Positions 16,639 through 25,032 are shown, numbered from the stretch's first letter. The stretch: 40,454 bases of DNA from Bacteriovorax sp. (GCA_014378525.1 JACMNL010000104.1:1-40454), one strand, 5' to 3'. Program-made: numbers and translations. Notes: generated from the sequence alone by a model not told the origin.

Positions 16639-17106
16639 ATGATGAGAACACTAGCTGCCTATATGGACGAGTACTCAGAGTCTCACCAGAACCCTACGAA
16701 TATTCTTATTCATAAAGTCTGCGTGCCTGCTATTATGTTTTCCCTGTTAGGAATTTTTAAAGCATTTCCTGTTCCTGAATCATGGCCGATGTGGCTCGAC
16801 TGGAGCAATGTTTTGATTATTCTGGCGCTGATATATTACGGCATGTTTAAAAACATTCGCGTGTTCTCAGCAATGATGGTTTTAATTATTCCGATGATTC
16901 TTTTATTAGAACTTTTAAGACCAAGATTTTTTATTTTATCTGTTTTGATTTTTGTGGTGGCGTGGATCGGGCAGTTTATCGGTCACAAGATAGAAGGGAA
17001 AAAACCAAGTTTCTTTAAAGACCTTTTCTTTCTTTTAATCGGACCCGTCTGGACAATGAATTCACTCAGTGCCCAGGCAGGAATAGACTTACAAATTAAA
17101 AATTAA
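16639..17106 (+). CDS. Mpo1-like (DUF962) membrane protein
   Basis: The 155-residue product opens with RTLAAYMDEYSESHQNPTN and ILIHKVCVPAIMF, the conserved start of the Mpo1/YGL010w (DUF962) family, in which His residues hold iron. It has four hydrophobic segments and a WIGQFIGHKIEGKKPSFFKD motif followed by GPVWTM, also family landmarks. Yeast Mpo1 is a dioxygenase that shortens 2-hydroxy fatty acids by alpha-oxidation; bacterial members are thought to be related lipid enzymes. The start is the first of two ATGs immediately after the rmuC stop, so translation is probably coupled. It overlaps the convergent menB gene by four bases. Confidence 0.87.
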   Translation: MMRTLAAYMDEYSESHQNPTNILIHKVCVPAIMFSLLGIFKAFPVPESWPMWLDWSNVLIILALIYYGMFKNIRVFSAMMVLIIPMILLLELLRPRFFILSVLIFVVAWIGQFIGHKIEGKKPSFFKDLFFLLIGPVWTMNSLSAQAGIDLQIKN

Positions 17107-18026
17107 TAATGCCAGGGATACTTTGAAAAATCCTTCGGGCGTTTTTCAACGAAAGAGTTGCGTCCTTCAACGGCCTCTTCAGTTCCATAAGCTAAACGAG
17201 TGGCTTCACCGGCAAATAACTGCTGACCTACTAAACCATCATCAATCATATTGAATCCGTACTTTAACATGCGCATTGCTGTTGGCGATTTAGAATTCAT
17301 TTCGCGTGCCCAGTGAAGAGCTTCCACTTCAAGGTCTGCGTGATCGATAACGGCATTAACCATTCCCATATCAAAGGCTTCCTGTGCGCTGTAGTTTCTT
17401 CCTAGAAAGAAAATTTCGCGTGCGCGTTTTTGTCCTACCATTCTTGCAAGATAGGCCGAACCATATCCTGAATCGAAACTTGCAACATCAGGGTCTGTTT
17501 GTTTGAAGACAGCGTGCTCTTTTGAAGCAAGAGTTAAATCACATACGACGTGAAGTGAGTGGCCGCCACCAACTGCCCAGCCCGGAACAACTGCTACGAC
17601 AATTTTCGGCATGAAACGGATTAAGCGCTGCACTTCTAAAATATGCAGACGACCTAAACGAGCAAGATCTACTTTTGAATTTCCTGTGCCGTTGTTATCG
17701 TCTCCTTCATATTTGTAACCATCTTTTCCGCGAATGCGCTGGTCTCCGCCTGAGCAGAATGCCCAGCCTGCATCTTTTGGAGAAGGACCGTTTCCAGTCA
17801 GTAGAACAACTCCGACATCAGCGCTGATTCTTGCATGCTCAAGAGCTGTGTATAATTCATCAACTGTTTGCGGGCGAAAAGCGTTTCTCACTTCAGGACG
17901 GTTGATCGCGATACGAACAGTGCCCTGATCTTTTGCTCTATGGTAAGTGATATCTGTAAAATCAAATCCCGGAATTTCATTCCAAAGATTCGGGTCGAAA
18001 ATTTCTGAAACATTATTTTTTGTCAT
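17103..18026 (-). CDS. menB: 1,4-dihydroxy-2-naphthoyl-CoA synthase MenB
   Basis: The 307-residue product is a crotonase-fold enzyme with MenB landmarks: INRPEVRNAFRPQTVDEL, GWAFCSGGDQRIRG, VPGWAVGGGHSLHVVCDLTLAS, ASFDSGYGSAYLARMVGQK and the C-terminal GRNSFVEKRPKDFSKYPWHY. MenB closes the second ring of the menaquinone nucleus from o-succinylbenzoyl-CoA. The family match is strong enough to separate it from ordinary enoyl-CoA hydratases. No other men gene is in the window. It is the last gene of a five-gene reverse run (17103-20733) and lies eight bases after the exported-protein gene, so its expression may depend on the operon promoter upstream. Confidence 0.94.
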   Translation of the reverse strand: MTKNNVSEIFDPNLWNEIPGFDFTDITYHRAKDQGTVRIAINRPEVRNAFRPQTVDELYTALEHARISADVGVVLLTGNGPSPKDAGWAFCSGGDQRIRGKDGYKYEGDDNNGTGNSKVDLARLGRLHILEVQRLIRFMPKIVVAVVPGWAVGGGHSLHVVCDLTLASKEHAVFKQTDPDVASFDSGYGSAYLARMVGQKRAREIFFLGRNYSAQEAFDMGMVNAVIDHADLEVEALHWAREMNSKSPTAMRMLKYGFNMIDDGLVGQQLFAGEATRLAYGTEEAVEGRNSFVEKRPKDFSKYPWHY

Positions 18027-18034
18027 ATCAACTC

Positions 18035-18730
18035 CTAAGGATAACTCAATTTAATTTTTAGAATTTGTGAATCGTGAGAGTCCGATTCGATATTTGTCAG
18101 ACCTTCAAAACTCATAAGGACATGATCTGCATCTCTGTATTCAACAACAATTTCTTTAACCAGGGCACGAAGCACCCAGCTTGAAATTTTAAGAACGAAT
18201 TTTCTCTGGCCCGTAGTCTCTGAAGGCTCTTTTTGAAAAAAGAATGAATAGTAATCAAGCTTTGGTAAAACGATGAATTTGATATCTGATTTTTTTGCAT
18301 CATAATGTTTTAAAATGTAATTATGAAAACCTGATCCTGAAACCATGTCATCAGTTCTGGCAATTGTATTGGTTTTAACTTTTCCATTTTTGTCAGTGAG
18401 CTTCATCGTCACCATCTTTGAGTCTTTGTCGTAGGTCAGTTCCTGTTTTTCCGAGAATCTGTGATCGATAAATACTGTGTCGGGTATAAAAGCATCTTTG
18501 GTAAAATCGGCAGAAACTTCAGCAATCAATTTTCCTTCAGCATTGTGATATTTCGTCTGTATTTCAGTGATTTCACCTGATGAAAGTTTTTTATAAGTGT
18601 GAGATTCAGTATAGACCAGTTTACCTTTGCTGTTCGTTGCTTCACCTTTCATAATCACATTGACTGGAGTTTCAGCAAATCCTGACATGGTTACAAATAA
18701 GACAAATAAACAGGCAAATAGTATTTTCAT
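18035..18730 (-). CDS. exported protein of unknown function
   Basis: The 231-residue product begins with a clear signal peptide (MKILFACLFVLFVTMSGFA, cleavage after FAE is likely). The mature part is rich in Lys, Thr and Ser and in alternating beta-type segments (MKGEATNSKGKLVYTESHTYK; VSADFTKDAFIPDTVFIDHRF), which suggests a soluble beta-rich periplasmic protein. There are no Cys residues in the mature chain. I recognise no family. Its ATG overlaps the stop of the upstream DUF2878 gene by one base (TAATG), so the two are probably translated together, and menB follows eight bases later. Confidence 0.78.
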   Translation of the reverse strand: MKILFACLFVLFVTMSGFAETPVNVIMKGEATNSKGKLVYTESHTYKKLSSGEITEIQTKYHNAEGKLIAEVSADFTKDAFIPDTVFIDHRFSEKQELTYDKDSKMVTMKLTDKNGKVKTNTIARTDDMVSGSGFHNYILKHYDAKKSDIKFIVLPKLDYYSFFFQKEPSETTGQRKFVLKISSWVLRALVKEIVVEYRDADHVLMSFEGLTNIESDSHDSQILKIKLSYP

Positions 18731-19254
18731 TAGAATCCTTTAAGTTTTTTAGAAATATAGAAACATAATGGAAAGAATACTAACCAACAGGCACCATGAA
18801 TAGCGTAGTAGGTTGGAAATGGATGATACAAACTTAATAATCCGAACTTTGCGCCGGTAATATAGCTCACTGGGGCAAAAAATCCTCCGACAATGATCTG
18901 TGCCGGGATTTTATTTCTTAGCAAAATAAAAGTGTATGAGATTGTCGTCGCAAACAGGAACCAGATTCCCATAAGCCAGAATGGAGGTATTGTTGAAGAG
19001 AATGAATTGTTGAAAGTCAGTATGCCGGTCTTCGCAAGAATTGTATCCAGCAGAATTCCAAGAACCGCGATGATCACAACTTCTTTAACGTCTTTTTTCT
19101 TGTTGATTGAAACGCGGAAGAAATGGATGGCCATGGCCAGAGCAAATACGGACCAGCCGATAACCGGATTATTTTTCCAGCTAGAGATGAGCATGGCCCA
19201 CCAGGCGATATAAAAAACGAAGAAATTTAAAATGACTGATTTTTTAGTTAACAT
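18730..19254 (-). CDS. DUF2878 family membrane protein
   Basis: The 174-residue protein has five or six hydrophobic segments. ILGILLDTILAKTGIL (about 68-83), STIPPFWLMGIWFLFATTISY (about 88-108) and GGFFAPVSYITGAKFGLL (about 124-141) match the DUF2878 pattern of an Asp in the third helix, PPxWL and PxxYxxGxxxG. The family is found in Proteobacteria inner membranes and has no known function. It sits one base after the flavodoxin-like gene and one base overlapping the exported protein, firmly inside the five-gene operon. Confidence 0.8.
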   Translation of the reverse strand: MLTKKSVILNFFVFYIAWWAMLISSWKNNPVIGWSVFALAMAIHFFRVSINKKKDVKEVVIIAVLGILLDTILAKTGILTFNNSFSSTIPPFWLMGIWFLFATTISYTFILLRNKIPAQIIVGGFFAPVSYITGAKFGLLSLYHPFPTYYAIHGACWLVFFPLCFYISKKLKGF

Positions 19255-19255
19255 A

Positions 19256-19825
19256 TTATTTTATCCAGATTCTTTTGGGATCTTTATGATCCACCGGCCA
19301 TGATTGATATTTTTTATTTCCAAGACTTGCCATTAAATTATGAACGATGACGTTGGTATCTTCGAGACTCCAGAAATCTTCGGCGAAACTTGATTCAGCT
19401 TGAAGGGCCAGATGACCCGCGAGAGAATAAACCATTCCGCTCATTGGAGGAATTAGCATTCCCAGAGTATTTAAAACGCCCTGCAGACGTGAGAGCACAC
19501 CTTTGCCGCCAACTGAGTGCATAGTGATGATCACTGCCGCAGGTTTGCCCATGAAGATGTCACTGGCCTCAAACTCGGTCGCGACTTCCAGAAAATTCTG
19601 CATCGGACTTCCCCAGCTGTCCCAATAGGTACCACTGGTAAAGATAAAACCTTCTGCTTTTTTTAATTTATTTTTTAGCTCACCAGTCGTGATCTTTTTT
19701 TCCATCAGGTCTTTTAAATGCAGTACTTCACAGCTTTCGATTTTTTCCTGAACTAAGTCAATCAGATGTTGTGTATTGCCCTGGTAACCGGAAATGCTTC
19801 CGTTTAAAATAAGAATTTTTTTCAT
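19256..19825 (-). CDS. flavodoxin-like NAD(P)H-dependent FMN reductase
   Basis: The 189-residue product has a flavodoxin fold: ILILNGSISGYQGNTQHLIDLV is the N-terminal phosphate-binding loop for FMN, and FTSGTYWDSWGSPMQNFLE (about 62-80) is the flavin-contacting loop of the NADPH-dependent FMN reductase family. AAVIITMHSVGGKGVLSRL continues the pattern. Members reduce flavins, quinones or azo compounds; the substrate here is unknown. It overlaps the upstream HDxHH gene by four bases and is followed after one base by the DUF2878 gene. A quinone reductase next to a menaquinone-pathway gene is suggestive, but the connection is not shown by sequence. Confidence 0.86.
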   Translation of the reverse strand: MKKILILNGSISGYQGNTQHLIDLVQEKIESCEVLHLKDLMEKKITTGELKNKLKKAEGFIFTSGTYWDSWGSPMQNFLEVATEFEASDIFMGKPAAVIITMHSVGGKGVLSRLQGVLNTLGMLIPPMSGMVYSLAGHLALQAESSFAEDFWSLEDTNVIVHNLMASLGNKKYQSWPVDHKDPKRIWIK

Positions 19826-20733
19826 ACGAAAATCTCCTGTGAACTTTCAAAAAAATCACGCAGGTGAGTTTCGTCTTCAGAGTTAAACTCCGGTGTGTTG
19901 AGTTTATGAGCGGCAGCTGTCACATGCACCGGCATGCTCCACCATTCAAGCAGAAGCGGGAAGAGCGGGCTTGATTTATCAGCGTCCGTACGGATGAAAG
20001 CAGATTTCAGGCATTTAAATAAATGGATGACGTATGCATTCATATCAGAGACGACATACTCAAATTCAGATTTAAATTGTTTGTCTTCTTTCAGATTTTT
20101 TTTCAATAAAGGCTGATCGTAAACACTTTCAACCAGCGAATAAAATCCAAGCTGCCCTTTTAAGCTTACATCCTGATTAAAAAAATGATCAGCATGGTGA
20201 AGATCGTGAAGAACAAAACTTAACGGGTCCCGCGAGGATAATACCAGTTTATCAATTTCGTCGTGATCAGTTGTGAGTGTAATACATCTTGTTTTCTGCA
20301 CCTGCATACGAAGAAGTTCGCGCGGACTAGGAATATGAGTCAGTAATTCAATCTTCCATAATCCCAGACCCCAGTTTGTCATCGTGCGATTGACTGCCTG
20401 TGGAATGCCTTTCAAATTATAAAATTTAAAAAGATCATGAGCGCTCACGCCCTGAAGTTTTTCTTTTTCCCAGTCTGTTAAATTAAATTCGGAAGGGATG
20501 ATATCGAGTAATTTTTTTTCAAGTGGATTACTTTTGAAATCTGTTTTTTTCTGCAGCCAGTTTTTTGAATGGCGAATTCTTAAAAAAAGCAGGATGTATA
20601 AAGTGCAAAGTTCAAAAGGTGAGAGGGCCTGGGACGTAAGAATATCAATGTTTTTAGTTAAAGTGGTTCTGTGTGGGCCTAGAAGGCCTTCGGCTATAAG
20701 GACTTTTTTATAAGAGCCGCTACGATTTTTCAT
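19822..20733 (-). CDS. unknown protein with HDLHHADH motif, first gene of operon
   Basis: I choose ATG 20733 (MKNRSGSYKK), giving 303 residues; the frame can also be opened at TTG 20739. The protein is soluble-looking, rich in Leu and Lys, with no signal peptide or membrane helix. The most striking segment is VLHDLHHADHF, with His176, Asp177, His179, His180 and His183, a spacing that could bind one or two metal ions. COQ4 and some HD-type enzymes show HDxxH, but I see no further similarity and do not assign a family. It overlaps the flavodoxin-like gene by four bases and starts directly against a perfect palindrome. There is no Shine-Dalgarno sequence outside that palindrome. Confidence 0.78.
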   Translation of the reverse strand: MKNRSGSYKKVLIAEGLLGPHRTTLTKNIDILTSQALSPFELCTLYILLFLRIRHSKNWLQKKTDFKSNPLEKKLLDIIPSEFNLTDWEKEKLQGVSAHDLFKFYNLKGIPQAVNRTMTNWGLGLWKIELLTHIPSPRELLRMQVQKTRCITLTTDHDEIDKLVLSSRDPLSFVLHDLHHADHFFNQDVSLKGQLGFYSLVESVYDQPLLKKNLKEDKQFKSEFEYVVSDMNAYVIHLFKCLKSAFIRTDADKSSPLFPLLLEWWSMPVHVTAAAHKLNTPEFNSEDETHLRDFFESSQEIFV

Positions 20734-20749
20734 TAACAAGTACTTGTTA
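20734..20749. promoter_or_regulatory. perfect 16-bp palindrome adjoining operon start codon
   Basis: TAACAAGTACTTGTTA is its own reverse complement. It ends on the base next to ATG 20733, so it covers the ribosome-binding region of the five-gene menB operon. A dimeric repressor of the TetR, MarR or similar type could bind it, or in RNA it could fold into a hairpin that hides the start. The sequence shows the symmetry; the function is inferred. Confidence 0.5.
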
Positions 20750-20814
20750 TTAGAAGGTTTTTAAAGTTTACAGAACCACTCAAGTTTAGCCTGAGTTTTT
20801 CCGAAAAGTCCATT

Positions 20815-21474
20815 ATGAAAAGGACTTATCTCGCGTATTTTCTCCCTCTCACGGCATTATTATATGTCGGCGTCATAAGCATTGCTTTTGCCCGTGAACC
20901 TGAAGTTTCAGAAAAAGATGGAAGAGAAATTCTCGAGAGTTTAAAAGATGTCGGCACAATGAATAGAGATATTCAGAATGTTGGTAAACAACTTGTAAAC
21001 TGTCCGGGATGTGCTGCCAAAGAACCTGATCTGAAAGTGTATCTTGAAGGTGACACTGTCGATTTAGGAAATCCCTATTACATTCATGAGAACGAACCTT
21101 ATGTAATTTATTTAAAACGTACAGCGAAGACTCCCGCAAAAATAGATTTGAAATTTAAAAACGGACACGACTACTGCGAAAAAATGTATGTCGGTACAAA
21201 TCCCTGGTCACCGAGCGGGCCGCTGGTGATGGGGTGCCAATTAACACTGACCCGATATGAAGATGAAGAAGTCACACTGAATTTAAAAAATCTTCGCAAA
21301 CTTAAAGGTGATGAAACTGAAGTCATTGAAGTGAAGCTTACGAAACGAAATCCGAGAGCAGCAAAGTATGAAATCACAGTTAAAAATTTAAGTAGTGTTA
21401 CGGCAAAAGAAGATATTGGTAAAAAGTTTTTAGGCGGTGGATTCAACGTCAGCTTTGAGGACGTGGCACCATGA
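20815..21474 (+). CDS. exported protein of unknown function, coupled to DUF1704 gene
   Basis: The 219-residue product starts with MKRTYLAYFLPLTALLYVGVISIAFA, a signal peptide with probable cleavage after AFA. The mature protein has a helical first part (EKDGREILESLKDVGTMNRD), a CPGC pair (about residues 62-65), two further Cys (DYCEK and VMGCQ) and a beta-rich C-terminal half. Four Cys residues in an exported protein suggest disulfides or a metal site. No family is recognised. Its stop overlaps the start of the DUF1704 gene (ATGA, 21471-21474), so the two are translationally coupled and may act together. Confidence 0.78.
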   Translation: MKRTYLAYFLPLTALLYVGVISIAFAREPEVSEKDGREILESLKDVGTMNRDIQNVGKQLVNCPGCAAKEPDLKVYLEGDTVDLGNPYYIHENEPYVIYLKRTAKTPAKIDLKFKNGHDYCEKMYVGTNPWSPSGPLVMGCQLTLTRYEDEEVTLNLKNLRKLKGDETEVIEVKLTKRNPRAAKYEITVKNLSSVTAKEDIGKKFLGGGFNVSFEDVAP

Positions 21475-22769
21475 AAGACCAGAAGTATAAAAATACAATT
21501 CTTGATCTTTCGCTCATGTTAAATGAGTTGCAGAAACCTATTCAGGTTCTCGATGCCGTCAAATGGCAGGATGGAGTGGAAGACTTCATCATCAAAAATA
21601 AATTTAAAGAAATTCCAAAAATCTCCTATGAAGCAAGACCTCTTAAATACGATCCTGTAAAAAAACTGCAGGAGTTTAAGGATCTTCGTCTGAAGATTTC
21701 CAGAGAGCTCGGCCCATCAGATCCACTCGGAATGATCCTGATGAGAAACTGTATGCAGTATGAAGATGTTATTCGCATGCTGATGGTGCGCGGGAAAAAT
21801 GAGTTTTATAATTATTCCAAAAAACTTTACGGAAGTGCCAATGAGATAATGGGCGACGGGAAAACAAAACTTTCTGACCTTGCACATACGATGTCACATA
21901 TTTTAAATGAGCTTGATACAAACCGCTTCGGCGAAAACTATGAACGTAATCTCTCGAGTGAGCAGGTTGTCGGTGAATTAAAAATCAGACTCGGCAGCTA
22001 TTTTAAAGACGAAAAAATTAAAATCAAACTTTCCGACGGGATTATTTCCGATGCATCGGCCGGTTCTGATTATATTAAAATTAAAAGCGAGATGAAGTTC
22101 TCGAAAAAAGATCTGGATATTTTTGAAGTGCACGAAGGATGGGTTCACCTTGGGACAACTCTCAATGGAGACAATCAGCCTTATGCTAAATGGCTTGCGA
22201 AAGGTCCGCCTTGCTCGACAGTCACGCAGGAAGGTCTCGCTGTCATCATGGAACTTTTTAACTTTGCACTTTTCCCAAGGAGAGCGATTCGTTTAAACGA
22301 TCGTCTGCTTGCCTGTCAGATGGCCGAAGACGGTGCTGATTTACTTCAAGTCATCGAATTTTTCAGAGGTAAAGGACAGGAAGAGCATCAGGCGATTAAA
22401 AACGCCGGACGAATTTTCAGAGGAGCACCACTTACCGGTGGATCACCATTTACCAAAGACATCGCTTACCTGAAAGGTTTTGTCATGATTTATAATTTTA
22501 TGAGAGTGGCGAGCAAAGAAGGGCGTACTGATTTAATTCCATTCTTGTTTGCGGGTAAAGTGACGCTGGAAGATCTTCCGGTGTTAAAAGCTTATCACGA
22601 CGAAGGTGTGATCACTCTTCCGAAATATCTTCCACCGCAGATAAAAGATTTGAACGGTCTTGCTATCTGGATGGCCTTTTCTAATTTCTTAAACACCATG
22701 AAGCTCGAAGATATCATGCAGGAAAGTAAGAATACAGAAGCGACCAATCCGTTTAGAAAAGCTGCTTAA
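21471..22769 (+). CDS. DUF1704 QEGLA-motif metallopeptidase-like protein
   Basis: The 432-residue product is a member of the DUF1704 family, annotated in bacteria as flavohemoglobin expression-modulating QEGLA motif protein. The metal site is visible as HEGWVH (H221, E222, H226, an HExxxH motif) followed by TQEGLAV (E254), which gives the third ligand. Human members of this family (MATCAP) are tyrosine carboxypeptidases that act on tubulin, so a carboxypeptidase-type activity is plausible here. The bacterial substrate is unknown. There is no signal peptide, although its coupled upstream gene is exported. It ends on a four-base overlap with the convergent GST gene. Confidence 0.87.
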   Translation: MKDQKYKNTILDLSLMLNELQKPIQVLDAVKWQDGVEDFIIKNKFKEIPKISYEARPLKYDPVKKLQEFKDLRLKISRELGPSDPLGMILMRNCMQYEDVIRMLMVRGKNEFYNYSKKLYGSANEIMGDGKTKLSDLAHTMSHILNELDTNRFGENYERNLSSEQVVGELKIRLGSYFKDEKIKIKLSDGIISDASAGSDYIKIKSEMKFSKKDLDIFEVHEGWVHLGTTLNGDNQPYAKWLAKGPPCSTVTQEGLAVIMELFNFALFPRRAIRLNDRLLACQMAEDGADLLQVIEFFRGKGQEEHQAIKNAGRIFRGAPLTGGSPFTKDIAYLKGFVMIYNFMRVASKEGRTDLIPFLFAGKVTLEDLPVLKAYHDEGVITLPKYLPPQIKDLNGLAIWMAFSNFLNTMKLEDIMQESKNTEATNPFRKAA

Positions 22770-23356
22770 GCTTTTGGTATATTCGTATCAACTACACCCG
22801 GGCATTGATTAAAACGCTCTCTGAACACTCTCAGTTCAGGAAAGTCTTTCAGGTTGTAAACTTCTCTGAATTCAATCCAGTCAATCAACGCCACCATACT
22901 CATCGTCAGGTAGTTCCAGTTGTTTTCTACCTGCTGTTTCGCTGCCCACGGAGTGATAAATTTTAGAAGATTAGGAATACGCTGCTTTTGTCTGATTAAA
23001 AAATAGTTCGATTCATCATCAACATTCATCCCGCCTTTTTTTAGCGAAAATAAATTTACACCACTTGAAATAATCGCATCAATGGCAGAAAGAATATTTT
23101 CTTCATCCATGGTTAATGGTTTTAAGTTTTGTTTTTTAGCGATGTAATTAAACATCACGCGGGTTTCATAAATCGGCTGATCACCGTCCATCAAAATCGG
23201 CAGCTGGTTGAACGGGCTTTTTTCACGAAGCATTTTATTTCCCACTTCTTCAAAATAGTTGAGCGGTTGAAACTGAACCGTTTTGTCATTCCAAAGCAGC
23301 AGGCGGATTTTTCTTACAAAGGGAGATGTATAAGAGCCAATTAGTGTAAGTGTCAT
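22766..23356 (-). CDS. glutathione S-transferase-like protein
   Basis: The 196-residue product has the GST N-terminal thioredoxin-like domain (LTLIGSYTSPFVRKIRLLL, then KSPFNQLPILMDGDQPIYETRVMFNYI), with the PILMDGD and ETRVM segments that contact glutathione. A helical C-terminal domain follows, ending WIEFREVYNLKDFPELRVFRERF. SPFVRK places Ser or Thr where the family has its activating residue. Related proteins conjugate or reduce electrophiles, but several bacterial members have other roles. It is a single reverse gene, 78 bases from the divergent rlmC gene. Confidence 0.88.
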   Translation of the reverse strand: MTLTLIGSYTSPFVRKIRLLLWNDKTVQFQPLNYFEEVGNKMLREKSPFNQLPILMDGDQPIYETRVMFNYIAKKQNLKPLTMDEENILSAIDAIISSGVNLFSLKKGGMNVDDESNYFLIRQKQRIPNLLKFITPWAAKQQVENNWNYLTMSMVALIDWIEFREVYNLKDFPELRVFRERFNQCPGVVDTNIPKA

Positions 23357-23434
23357 AGGTTTTTCCTTTCGAGTTGTGATATGATAAAGCTACTTTTTTA
23401 GCGATAATAAATCAATCTGATTGCACAGGATTTT

Positions 23435-24577
23435 ATGGACTGTCACTGGTTTAAAACCAATCATTGCCGTTCGTGTGAGCTTCTGGATCACTCCTATGAA
23501 GAAACACTGAGAATGAAGGAAGCAAAACTTACCAGTTTGTTCCCTGGGATTGAGCGCGTAATGAAACCGACAGTGGCCCTCGGCGCAAATGTTGCGGGTT
23601 CGAGAAACAAAGCGAAACTTGCAGCTTTTCCCAATGGGCATGACATTCAATTTGGTTTTTATGACAATGCTCTCCATTTTAAAGACCTGGAGTCCTGTCC
23701 GCTACATATGCCTGAGCTCAATGAAATTCTTCCCATCTTAAAAAATAAATTAAAAGAATTTAAAATCATTCCTTATTCAGTTACAGAAAAAAAAGGTGAG
23801 CTGAAATATTTAATTTTATCAAAAAGCGAAAGCCATGATGAAATGCTACTGCGTTTTGTTTTAAGATCGAAAGAGTCTCTCGATCGATTAAAAAAGATGG
23901 CAAAAATTCTTCAGGATGAAATGCCTTCCATCAAAGTGATCACTGCCAATTTTCAATCTGAGCATAAAGCGATTTTTGAAGGCGATGAAGAAATTGTTCT
24001 TACAGAAAATTCGCATATCTTAAATACATTCGGTGATGTGAATTTGACATTAGGTCCGAGAAGCTTTTTTCAGGTGACGCCGGAGATCGCAGGAAGACTT
24101 TATCAAAACGTTGGCGATGTTGTCCGCGATTTAAAAGTGACTTCATTTCTCGACCTATTTTGCGGAGTCGGTGCCTTTTCTTTTTTCGCTGCTAAAAACT
24201 GCCCGAAAGTTTATGGTGTTGAGATTTCGAAAGAGGCGATTGAATGTGCAAAGAGTTCAATTAGTCTGAATAAAATAAATGGCGAAATTAAATTTGAAGC
24301 TCTGGATGTTGAAGAGTACTTAAAAACAAAAAAAGAAAAGTTTGATGCCATCCTGGTGAATCCCCCGAGACGGGGTCTTAATAATTCCATTATTCAAAAT
24401 ATTATGGAGAATGACCCTCGCGTGATTATTTATTCAAGCTGTAATGCTGAAACACTGGCCCGAGATTTTGAAATTTTAGAAGAAAAATATGATATTTCAC
24501 ATGCCCAGATTTACGATATGTTCCCGAACACCACTCATTTCGAAACGCTTATGATTTTAAATCGTAAAGGCGTTTGA
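23435..24577 (+). CDS. rlmC: 23S rRNA (uracil-C5)-methyltransferase RlmC-like
   Basis: The 380-residue enzyme has the RumA/RumB/TrmA pattern. The N-terminal MDCHWFKTNHCRSCELL supplies three Cys (C3, C11, C14) and ESCPLHMPEL the fourth for a [4Fe-4S] cluster, with no TRAM domain, which favours RlmC (RumB) over RlmD. The catalytic half has FFQVTPEIAGRLY, FLDLFCGVGAFSFF (SAM binding), VNPPRRGLN and SSCNAETLARD with the nucleophilic Cys. E. coli RlmC methylates U747 of 23S rRNA. The exact target here cannot be decided from sequence alone. Its 3' end overlaps the convergent receiver gene by 29 bases. Confidence 0.87.
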   Translation: MDCHWFKTNHCRSCELLDHSYEETLRMKEAKLTSLFPGIERVMKPTVALGANVAGSRNKAKLAAFPNGHDIQFGFYDNALHFKDLESCPLHMPELNEILPILKNKLKEFKIIPYSVTEKKGELKYLILSKSESHDEMLLRFVLRSKESLDRLKKMAKILQDEMPSIKVITANFQSEHKAIFEGDEEIVLTENSHILNTFGDVNLTLGPRSFFQVTPEIAGRLYQNVGDVVRDLKVTSFLDLFCGVGAFSFFAAKNCPKVYGVEISKEAIECAKSSISLNKINGEIKFEALDVEEYLKTKKEKFDAILVNPPRRGLNNSIIQNIMENDPRVIIYSSCNAETLARDFEILEEKYDISHAQIYDMFPNTTHFETLMILNRKGV

Positions 24578-24932
24578 TTTCCGCAATCAGATGCTTTTCA
24601 TTAAATGGTTTATTGAAAAAACGATTTTCTGGATTTATTTTCGTAAAATTTGTAAATTCTGAATAATCTTCCAGATCCCCACCCGAAAACAGAAAAAATG
24701 GTAAATTGTGACGGGTAGAGTTGAAATGATAAAGTTCACCGCCAGAGGCCTTCGGCATTCTATAATCTGAAATGATCAGATCGAAGTTACTGTCCACATT
24801 AAGGATGTCCATCGCTTCATTGCCGTTGGTTGCAGTTGTGATTTCGCAGTCAAACTCTCCTGAAATAAGCATTTCAAAAAGGTCCAGTAGCATTTCTTCA
24901 TCTTCAACAATTAGTATTTTAAATTTTTTCAT
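24549..24932 (-). CDS. single-domain response regulator (receiver only)
   Basis: The 127-residue product is one receiver domain: acidic pair in LIVEDEE, phospho-acceptor Asp in LIISDYRMPKASGGEL, Ser in LFSGGD and Lys in FNKPFNEKHL. It has no output domain, so it should act by protein contact, like CheY or Spo0F, or as a relay to a histidine phosphotransferase. No histidine kinase is in the window. A candidate promoter lies 38-66 bases upstream. It overlaps the convergent rlmC gene by 29 bases, which is unusual but leaves the lysine-containing end intact. Confidence 0.9.
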   Translation of the reverse strand: MKKFKILIVEDEEMLLDLFEMLISGEFDCEITTATNGNEAMDILNVDSNFDLIISDYRMPKASGGELYHFNSTRHNLPFFLFSGGDLEDYSEFTNFTKINPENRFFNKPFNEKHLIAEIKRLYDLKS

Positions 24933-24969
24933 AATATTTTTCTTTTTTTAACATATCGGTCTACAGTAA

Positions 24970-24998
24970 AGTATATGTAGAGCGAAAGGACTTCTTAA
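24970..24998 (-). promoter_or_regulatory. candidate sigma-70 promoter for receiver gene
   Basis: On the reverse strand TTAAGA (24998-24993) and TATACT (24975-24970) are separated by 17 bases. The -10 box matches five of six and the -35 box four of six consensus positions. The -35 box overlaps a 12-bp palindrome CTTAAGCTTAAG (24994-25005), and TCTACA/TGTAGA arms flank the -10 box, so both boxes lie in possible operator sequence. Confidence 0.42.
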
Positions 24999-25032
24999 GC
25001 TTAAGTTATCATCAATTTTCTGCAAGGATTTT

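Noticed and set aside
20779-20802. Short hairpin ACTCA...TGAGT followed by TTTTT before 20815
   Set aside because: Only five to six pairs with a mismatch, and no forward gene upstream to terminate.
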